From Synergistaceae bacterium (lineage in GTDB: Bacteria > Synergistota > Synergistia > Synergistales > Aminobacteriaceae): a DNA stretch of 13,938 nucleotides. Within the stretch, counting starts at the first letter, position 1. The number at the start of each line of letters is the position of its first letter. Made by a program: the position numbers and the translations under genes. The notes under the pieces are model-generated. The model saw only the letters and a list, made by a program, of their open reading frames with translations. It did not search any database and was not told the DNA's origin. Positions 1 to 5,197 of the stretch are shown here, in pieces. The stretch spans positions 1 through 13,938 of the forward strand of contig JAFTBT010000025.1 in assembly GCA_017455085.1 (NCBI GenBank), given 5' to 3'.

Positions 1-232
1 CACAACAGCACCACAACTGCAAATCATCATCACAGCACCACAACTGCAAATCATCATCACAGCACCACAACTGCAAATCATCATCACAGCACCACAACTG
101 CAAAGTTCACAACAGCACCACAACTGCAAAATTCATCACAGCAACACAACTGCAAAATTCATCACAGCAACACAACTGCAAAATTCATCACAGCAACACA
201 ACTGCAAAATTCATCACAGCAACAAAATTCAC
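1..232. repeat. Tandem direct repeat array, 26-27 bp unit, 9 copies visible
   Basis: Head-to-tail copies share a core reading CACAGCAMCACAACTGCAAA on the plus strand, where M is A or C. The core is followed by TCATCAT in the 27 bp form or ATTCAT in the 26 bp form. Copies lie at 4-30, 31-57 and 58-84 (27 bp), then 85-110, 111-136, 137-162, 163-188 and 189-214 (26 bp). A final copy at 215-232 has lost 8 bp. Two copies (4-30 and 111-136) begin AACAGC instead of CACAGC. The bases CAC at 1-3 match the end of the copy at 85-110, so the array probably continues left of the window. No unique spacers separate the copies. It begins only a few bases beyond the stop codon of the TerB-domain gene and would lie in that gene's 3' untranslated region. 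Function is unknown. Confidence 0.95.
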
Positions 233-238
233 TCCACA

Positions 239-2110
239 TCATCCATTCTTGAACAGCAACGTCATCACCTTCATCACCTGCGCTCCCTTCTCCTTCGCTG
301 TACGTCTCAGCTCTAACTCCGGAATCTCCTCGTCCTCCCTCAACTGCAACACCTCACACAATATCGAGTTCACCTCTGGATTCCCACCGTAACCAGGCAT
401 AAAACTCACAGCCTCAAGCACAAGATTCCTCACTGCCTTCCGCTCATCATCAGACAGCCACGCACACAAAAATTCCCCGTAAAATTCCGGCCCGTACTGT
501 GTCGGAGAGCTCAAGGGCTTCTGCGACTCCAGCCTGATGTTCTCGTCCTCACTCAGCGGGAAAAAATCATTCATCCTCTGCCGGAGCGGCTCAAATACCC
601 TGTCTTCGTCCACTGCTATAGACGCGCAGATAAACTCCAGCATAAACGACGCTACTCGATACCCCAACGACAACACACTTCCCGGCGCAAGCTCCAGAAA
701 TAATATTCTGTCCTGCCAGTTGTAGTCACGGCCAGATACCCCCAAATCCGGAATCACCTGCCAGCCCTCAACTAGTGCTGTGTCCACAATGGACTTGCGT
801 TCTTTTCCGGTGAGCTTCGTCCCGGGCGAAGTGTCGAATCTCATCAAGCGGCCAAGATTCTCAAGCGTTGTGATTAACGGCAAATCGCTTCCCTCAGGCC
901 TAAGAGTGTTTATGAATCTCTCGAAGTCCGGCCTGTCCGCAATATCCCCCAAGTCCGGCACAGTCTCCTCCTGTTTGCGCGCAGTCAGGAACACCTCCCA
1001 AGCATCCACAAGCAGCTTGAACACTCCCAAGTTCGCGAAAAAGTCCGGAATCTCCACTACATCAGCGTCATTCTTGCCGAGATTGATTGACGGATTCGAT
1101 GGGCTATAGGGAATCTTCAGAGTCTCCTGCGGCTTGAGCAGCACTAATCCTCCTTTGCACAAGTCCTTGTAGATCGGCGTAAATGTCTGCAATGCGTCAT
1201 CAGAGTGTGCTATCACAGGATCATCCGGCCTGTGAAGTTTCTCGGCAGTCCGTACTATCGTGAAGGCAACTGCTGAAGGAAGCGGCAGCATAGAGTTCGC
1301 GTAGGAGTTCAGCAGAATATCCAGCAGCCCTTCAGGTACGGAGTTCAGGCGTTTACAGAAACCCAGCAAATCCTCATCAGGAAGCCACACCTTTATAGCA
1401 AGCCACGTGATGAAGTTTATGAGCTTGTGCCTGAGCGCGTCCCACCGCAATAACGGCAATAACCTGAACATCTCGCTGATACACATAGGCAGATCGAGCT
1501 TGTCCACAATCGTGCGCCTCTCTATCCCGAACAGCCATATCGCCGGATAACATGCATGAAGCGGCGGCTGAATCCTAGCACCTGCCAGCCACGTCAAATA
1601 TATTCCCCTCTGGAGCGGCGACATCTCCGCATACGACTCTGCACCATCTGCGGGCAATTGCTCATCAGGCTGGGGGAAAAGCACCGGCAGCGTCACGTCT
1701 ATGCACGAAGGCTCACGAGTCGCTGGGTCTCCGTTCGACCAGTATGTTACGGGACTCGGGACGGCTATGCTTTCGAGCTGGATGTGTCCGGATCTTCCGC
1801 ACCACCTGAGCAGATTTGCGGCGGCTTGGGCTTGACGTTTGGGCTCACTTGAGCGGCCATAGGGTGACTCTTCTCCGGCGGGGGCGTGTGCCGAATACGT
1901 TGCTCCTGAGGCTAATTCCGGTGAGGTTACTGGCTTGGCCGAGAGTATGAAGCCCTGCTCATCGTCATCAGTAGACTCTTCGGGCGGAAGGTCAAGGGAT
2001 TCTGTGGCTTGCTGTGATTCTTCCGGAGGCTGTGAGGGATTTCGGGACTGTTGCCGCAAGAATGCACCGACTGCTACAGCTACGAATATGCCGATCACTA
2101 TGAATATCAT
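239..2110 (-). CDS. Membrane-anchored TerB_N / TerB / TerB_C domain protein
   Basis: This 623-residue protein resembles the TerB_N-TerB-TerB_C proteins linked by comparative genomics to tellurite-resistance and stress or conflict systems. Its biochemical role is unknown. Residues 2-18 form one hydrophobic segment (IFIVIGIFVAVAVGAF), suggesting an N-terminal membrane anchor. Residues about 20-95 are low complexity and rich in Pro, Glu and Ser. TerB_N spans about 100-210, with an RW near 102, YWSNGD at 123-128, a GIYLTWLAGAR segment at 169-179 and WLFGIERR at 192-199. A helical TerB-like segment at about 481-530 keeps an acidic VDEDRV stretch. A TerB_C-like C-terminus follows at about 543-590. 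I chose the ATG at 2110 because AGGTGA lies 7 nt upstream and the hydrophobic anchor starts there. A longer GTG-start version would overlap the upstream gene and put a charged extension before the anchor. The gene follows the DUF2156 gene by 16 nt, so co-transcription is likely. The domain call rests on motif recognition and is weakest in the C-terminal half. Confidence 0.75.
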   Translation of the reverse strand: MIFIVIGIFVAVAVGAFLRQQSRNPSQPPEESQQATESLDLPPEESTDDDEQGFILSAKPVTSPELASGATYSAHAPAGEESPYGRSSEPKRQAQAAANLLRWCGRSGHIQLESIAVPSPVTYWSNGDPATREPSCIDVTLPVLFPQPDEQLPADGAESYAEMSPLQRGIYLTWLAGARIQPPLHACYPAIWLFGIERRTIVDKLDLPMCISEMFRLLPLLRWDALRHKLINFITWLAIKVWLPDEDLLGFCKRLNSVPEGLLDILLNSYANSMLPLPSAVAFTIVRTAEKLHRPDDPVIAHSDDALQTFTPIYKDLCKGGLVLLKPQETLKIPYSPSNPSINLGKNDADVVEIPDFFANLGVFKLLVDAWEVFLTARKQEETVPDLGDIADRPDFERFINTLRPEGSDLPLITTLENLGRLMRFDTSPGTKLTGKERKSIVDTALVEGWQVIPDLGVSGRDYNWQDRILFLELAPGSVLSLGYRVASFMLEFICASIAVDEDRVFEPLRQRMNDFFPLSEDENIRLESQKPLSSPTQYGPEFYGEFLCAWLSDDERKAVRNLVLEAVSFMPGYGGNPEVNSILCEVLQLREDEEIPELELRRTAKEKGAQVMKVMTLLFKNG

Positions 2111-2117
2111 TGCGATT

Positions 2118-2123
2118 TCACCT
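2118..2123 (-). promoter_or_regulatory. Ribosome binding site setting the TerB-protein start
   Basis: AGGTGA on the minus strand sits 7 nt before the ATG at 2110 and lies inside the 16-nt gap after the DUF2156 stop codon. It supports the ATG at 2110 over the GTG at 2191. Confidence 0.7.
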
Positions 2124-2126
2124 GCT

Positions 2127-3011
2127 CTATAGAATTTCCATCTGGTATTTCTCAAGCATAAGTATCGGATTGTACGAGAGCTTTGCTGCACGGAGTCCGA
2201 GTTCTCCCATATCTTCCTCGCGGTTCACGAATTTGTAGCCTGCACCCTGATTCTTCAGGAACATGTAGTTTATTGCCTGATAGCTGCCTGCGTACTCACT
2301 GAATGCCTTCTCGAAATGCACATCCAGATTCTCGCTGTCAAGCTCCTCAGCAATCGTATAGGCTATGATTCTCCCGTCAACTCTCAGCAGTCCGCCCATA
2401 AAACCAAAGTCTTTCCACTTAGCAAAAGCGTTCCTGACAGCAATATCTTCGCCATCAAGTGAGGCTGCTTCGTCCGGAGTCATTGTGCCTTCACGGTGAA
2501 CACGCCACTTTTCCTGAAAGTCCATGACCTCGCCGAAAACTGCCGGAGTGATTTCCTCGTAGTCCCATTCGTAGCCGTCAAGAAATGCGCGGACTCTGTT
2601 GCGCTTGTGGGAGTATGCTTTGCCCTTGAGGGCGATCAAGTCCTTCACGGAGTAGACATACTCGTGCTGGTCTCTGTCTTCAGTGAATCTCAAGCCTTCG
2701 CGATTTACGAGAATGTCCTTGAGTTTGCGGGGAACGTCATAGATCACAGTGCCGGCGTCGAAATCGGCTAATACTCTATCCCAGTCGGTGATGGTGTCCC
2801 AATTTCCTACAGGCCCGAAGATTCCATGAATAGGCCCGCTAGACCTGAGCCAGCATATATTTGCGTCAGTGTATGCGACCTCCAGCGGGTAATCGTGAAG
2901 CCATGCCCACAGGCTGAAAAATGAGTATTCTGCATAGTGTACCGGTGAGGCCTGAAAGTATGGGGTGTATGTGTCTTTGTCCTGCCAAGTGAACGTGTGA
3001 AAATCTAGCAT
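2127..3011 (-). CDS. DUF2156 / LPG_synthase_C-domain protein (GNAT-like fold)
   Basis: This 294-residue protein matches the free-standing DUF2156 family, related to the catalytic domain of phosphatidylglycerol lysyltransferases (MprF). That domain transfers aminoacyl groups from tRNA to lipid. Visible signatures are KGKAYSHKRNRVRAFL at 129-144 and the C-terminal block with YAGSYQAINYMFLKN (240-254), FVNREEDMGELGLRAAKLSY (261-280) and NP at 281-282. These contain the family's typical NRExDxGxxGLRxAKxSYxP pattern. No transmembrane segments are present, so unlike MprF it should be cytosolic. Its acceptor substrate cannot be read from the sequence. The start ATG at 3011 is preceded by AAAGGA at slightly long spacing. 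It is the first gene of an apparent two-gene unit with the TerB-domain gene. No convincing promoter is visible in the roughly 45 nt between this start and the HU terminator, so some read-through from HU is possible. Confidence 0.85.
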   Translation of the reverse strand: MLDFHTFTWQDKDTYTPYFQASPVHYAEYSFFSLWAWLHDYPLEVAYTDANICWLRSSGPIHGIFGPVGNWDTITDWDRVLADFDAGTVIYDVPRKLKDILVNREGLRFTEDRDQHEYVYSVKDLIALKGKAYSHKRNRVRAFLDGYEWDYEEITPAVFGEVMDFQEKWRVHREGTMTPDEAASLDGEDIAVRNAFAKWKDFGFMGGLLRVDGRIIAYTIAEELDSENLDVHFEKAFSEYAGSYQAINYMFLKNQGAGYKFVNREEDMGELGLRAAKLSYNPILMLEKYQMEIL

Positions 3012-3055
3012 GAATAATAATCGTCCTTTCGTGTGATGGTGATGTATATGTACAC

Positions 3056-3091
3056 AAAAAAGCGGCCAGTCTGAATCGCTCAGAAGCCGCC
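3056..3091 (-). terminator. Rho-independent terminator of the HU gene
   Basis: On the minus strand an outer GCGGC/GCCGC stem (3086-3090 with 3062-3066) encloses an inner TCTGA/TCAGA stem with a GCGAT loop. Six T residues follow (A run at 3056-3061 on the plus strand). It lies 27 nt beyond the HU stop codon. Confidence 0.85.
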
Positions 3092-3117
3092 TTTACGTCG
3101 AAATGATGCCTGCGCCG

Positions 3118-3408
3118 TTAGTCAAGTTTTACGTCAACAACTGCGTCTTTGAGGTCTTTGCCGGGTCTGAATACGGGGACATTCTTTGCCGGAATGATTA
3201 CCTTCTTGGTGGGATCCTGCGGGTTGCGTCCTTCGCGTTCGGATCTCCTCCTGACTTCGAACACTCCGAAGCCTACGAACGTGCACTTGTCGCCTTTACT
3301 GAGTGCGCCCTGAATCTGTGCGAAGACTTCATCAACAACGGGGCCGACGTCCTTTTTACGCATCTCAAGTTTCGCGGTGATTGCGTCGATAAGTTCTGCT
3401 TTGGTCAT
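3118..3408 (-). CDS. hup: HU/IHF-family nucleoid DNA-binding protein
   Basis: This 96-residue protein has the normal HU length (about 90-100). HU dimers bind and bend DNA with little sequence preference, compact the nucleoid and assist replication and repair. Helices 1-2 (MTKAELIDAI to about residue 38) form the dimer core. The family signature GFGVFEVRRRSEREGRNP lies at 46-63, with the intercalating proline at 63. The beta arm is followed by IPAKNVPVFRPGKDLKDAV at 72-90. An Asp replaces the Thr usually seen in the RNPQT arm-tip motif, a minor variation. The start ATG at 3408 is supported by a near-perfect AGGAGGTG 6 nt upstream. The gene has its own promoter and terminator, so it is probably monocistronic, and it is transcribed divergently from the SSB-like gene. 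Confidence 0.96.
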   Translation of the reverse strand: MTKAELIDAITAKLEMRKKDVGPVVDEVFAQIQGALSKGDKCTFVGFGVFEVRRRSEREGRNPQDPTKKVIIPAKNVPVFRPGKDLKDAVVDVKLD

Positions 3409-3440
3409 AATTTACACCTCCTGCTGGAAGATTTTTCTGC

Positions 3441-3468
3441 ATTTTATCAGCTTTTATGAATTATGCAA
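3441..3468 (-). promoter_or_regulatory. Sigma-70-type promoter for the HU gene
   Basis: The minus strand shows TTGCAT at 3468-3463, a 16-bp spacer and TAAAAT at 3446-3441. These match the -35 and -10 consensus at 4/6 and 5/6. The expected transcription start near 3434 gives a leader of about 25 nt that contains the AGGAGGTG ribosome binding site. Confidence 0.65.
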
Positions 3469-3477
3469 TATATTTAG

Positions 3478-3543
3478 CCGGACTTCATGGGCATTCATGA
3501 GCCTATCCGGAAAAAGTGATGAGCTTTGACACCCGCCATAGGC
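3478..3543. promoter_or_regulatory. Inverted-repeat cluster upstream of the HU promoter
   Basis: CCGGA (3478-3482) pairs with TCCGG (3506-3510), with an internal CATG pairing, giving a hairpin of about 33 nt. GCCTAT (3501-3506) can instead pair with ATAGGC (3538-3543), and the two pairings overlap and exclude each other. It lies just upstream of the HU -35 element, where a DNA-level operator is as likely as an RNA structure. The stretch 3544-3589 shows nothing I can name. Confidence 0.35.
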
Positions 3544-3589
3544 TTTGTGACTCCATTGGCATGTTCACGCAAATTTATGTGCTTATGAC

Positions 3590-3642
3590 GTGGCAGGGGC
3601 TTTTATTCGGTTGTAGAATACTTACTACAGATTTTATCTACA
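3590..3642 (+). promoter_or_regulatory. Putative promoter and operator-like palindromes for the SSB-like/RpiR unit
   Basis: A possible -10 TAGAAT (3614-3619) has a weak -35 GTGGCA (3590-3595) at 18-bp spacing. The -10 sits inside the inverted repeat TGTAGAATACTTACTACA (3612-3629). This is followed by a second inverted repeat AGAT-TTT-ATCT (3629-3639) and another CTACA (3638-3642). Overlap of palindromes with the promoter suggests a repressor site, possibly for the RpiR regulator encoded in the same unit. The ribosome binding site GGAGG (3647-3651) follows. Confidence 0.4.
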
Positions 3643-3661
3643 CTATGGAGGTTGATACCCG

Positions 3662-4240
3662 ATGAATCATGTTAATACAGTAACTCTTACCGGCCTCGTC
3701 CATCACTTGGCCAGAAAGAAGGACAGCAAATATTTTCCCTTCTCCGTCCGCCACGAAAGCACTTGGACTGACGGAACCACCCGCAAGGATTTCCTCAATG
3801 CCCGCGCATTTCCCGCAGACGTTCAGAAAAAACTCGCCTCCCTTCCCGAAAACGCTCCCATAAGAGTCAAAGGCGCATTACGTTCCTCAAAGGGCAGCGG
3901 CGAACTCTATCTTGCCGTCCTCGAAGCAGAAGCCCTCGAGTCACTTCCAGCACAGCCAGAAAACTCCGTACAGCTCTCCGGTGATGTCCACTTCGTCAAG
4001 GCACAGCCCGAAGGAGAAACAGGCACAGGCAAGTACAGACGCTTCGCAGTGCGTCAGGAGAATCAGGACTCAGACGGCCACACTAGGCGCGACTTTCTCG
4101 TGGTCAGAGTCTATGACGAGGAACAGCGCAAAATCCTCGAGGCCATGAACGACGGAGACAGCGTGAACGTTGACGGGACTCTGCGCTCATCACGGGGAAG
4201 CGGAGTGAATTACGTTCGCTGCGTGAAAATTACACACTAA
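3662..4240 (+). CDS. Tandem OB-fold, single-stranded DNA-binding-like protein
   Basis: This 192-residue protein consists of two copies of one domain, about 5-90 and 101-191. Both copies show the same order of motifs: an initial strand (VTLTGLV / VQLSGDV), then KYFPFSVR / KYRRFAVR, then DGTTRKDFLNARAF / DGHTRRDFLVVRVY. Next comes a helix-like segment and a closing strand, VKGALRSSKGSG / VDGTLRSSRGSG. This order fits the OB fold of SSB and PriB proteins. It ends CVKITH, so the acidic DDDIPF-type tip used by canonical SSB to recruit partners is missing. An ordinary replicative SSB should therefore be encoded elsewhere. A weak GGAGG lies about 10 nt before the ATG. The RpiR gene follows after 16 nt. 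Single-stranded DNA binding is inferred from fold-like motifs, and RNA binding or a structural role remains possible. Confidence 0.7.
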   Translation: MNHVNTVTLTGLVHHLARKKDSKYFPFSVRHESTWTDGTTRKDFLNARAFPADVQKKLASLPENAPIRVKGALRSSKGSGELYLAVLEAEALESLPAQPENSVQLSGDVHFVKAQPEGETGTGKYRRFAVRQENQDSDGHTRRDFLVVRVYDEEQRKILEAMNDGDSVNVDGTLRSSRGSGVNYVRCVKITH

Positions 4241-4256
4241 GGACAGTGATATAACT

Positions 4257-5123
4257 ATGGATGCCCGGCATTTAGAGGAACAGATTCGCGAAAGGCTGGA
4301 CGAATTTCCGGCAAAAACACGGAGAGTCGCAGAATACATACTAGGGAACTCCTCAGAGATTGCTTTTCACTCAATCAGTGAGACAGCAGAGAGACTCAGT
4401 GTATCGCGCGCTCAGCTAGTACGAGTCGCAAGAATGCTGGGCTTCGACGGCTATGCTGACCTCAAGAAAACACTCAAGAATAAGCTGCTTGCTCAGGTTA
4501 TTCCGGCGGCTGTGAACGGCAATACTGACGACTCGGATCTGGCGTGCAGCCTGTGCAGGCTCGAACAGGCAAATATTGACGAGACATACAGGAATCTTTC
4601 ACTGAACCGTGAGGCAGTAAACGATTTCTGCAATTCTGTACAGGAAGCTGACGCGATTTACTGCATGGGCTGGGGTATATCTGCACTTCCGGCTGAATGG
4701 CTGTACACCAGATTCTCGGAGCTTGGCCTGAAAAGCGTACTTATGCGGCGGGGGTCATTATCCCTCATGGAGCAGGCGAGAAACATCGGCGAAAACGATA
4801 TGCTCATCGTGTGCGAACTGCCCAGCTACGTGATCGAAGTTGCTGAAGCGGTGAAACTCACTGCCTCGCGAAACATATGCGTTGCGGCAATCACTGACAG
4901 CCCTGCGGCTCCGGTGTGCGGACATTCGCGGATGAATTTCTACGTCAGCGACCAGTCCCCACTGTTCGGGAGCAGCCTTATCGGGTCAATGTTCGCAGTT
5001 CATGTGCTGACATCAATGCTTGCGCAGGATATGGGCAGTGTTGGACGTGAGGCATTACGTGCACAGAAAGAGAACCTCAATGACGGGAGAATCTATTACC
5101 CTTCGTATGACTTGAGGTACTAG
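4257..5123 (+). CDS. MurR/RpiR-family transcriptional regulator (HTH plus SIS domain)
   Basis: This 288-residue protein has the usual length and architecture of RpiR regulators. Residues 1-77 form the HTH_6 domain, with FPAKTRRVAEYIL at 17-29, the helix-turn-helix SISETAERLSVSRAQLVRVA at 39-58 and the typical LGFDGYADLKKTL at 61-73. Residues about 120-260 form the SIS sugar-phosphate-binding domain, with a nucleotide-like loop around MGWGISALPAEW (137-148) and a second element near SDQSPLFGSSLIG (231-243). Such regulators usually sense phosphosugars and control catabolic or cell-wall sugar genes. No sugar gene is visible here, so the ligand cannot be assigned. A TAAGGA sequence overlapping the previous stop codon may serve as ribosome binding site, suggesting translational coupling to the SSB-like gene. 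It may autoregulate through the palindromes at 3612-3642, but that is inference. Confidence 0.92.
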   Translation: MDARHLEEQIRERLDEFPAKTRRVAEYILGNSSEIAFHSISETAERLSVSRAQLVRVARMLGFDGYADLKKTLKNKLLAQVIPAAVNGNTDDSDLACSLCRLEQANIDETYRNLSLNREAVNDFCNSVQEADAIYCMGWGISALPAEWLYTRFSELGLKSVLMRRGSLSLMEQARNIGENDMLIVCELPSYVIEVAEAVKLTASRNICVAAITDSPAAPVCGHSRMNFYVSDQSPLFGSSLIGSMFAVHVLTSMLAQDMGSVGREALRAQKENLNDGRIYYPSYDLRY

Positions 5124-5143
5124 CAAAAACTATTTTCCAGCAC

Positions 5144-5185
5144 GAAAAATCCCCCCTGAGCGATTTCAGAGGGGACTATTTTTTT
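5144..5185. terminator. Bidirectional terminator between rpiR-type gene and rpoC
   Basis: CTGA/TCAG (5156-5159 with 5166-5169) closes a GCGATT loop. The stem extends with CCCC/GGGG (5151-5154 with 5171-5174), interrupted by one C-A mismatch. Seven Ts (5179-5185) follow in the plus direction. Five As (5145-5149) give a U run for the minus direction. It ends both convergent units. Confidence 0.85.
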
Positions 5186-5197
5186 GTCCGGTATATA

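Noticed and set aside
1..232. CRISPR array
   Set aside because: Copies are directly adjacent with no unique spacers, and no cas gene is in the window.
2111..2191. GTG start extending the TerB-domain protein by 27 residues
   Set aside because: It would overlap the DUF2156 gene by 65 nt and put a charged stretch before the membrane anchor. The ATG at 2110 has a good AGGTGA site.
3103..3459. 118-codon plus-strand open frame over the HU gene
   Set aside because: It is the complement of a clear HU gene together with its ribosome binding site and terminator flank.
3591..3606. Sigma-54 promoter (TGGCAG)
   Set aside because: The -12 TTGC half is absent at the required spacing.
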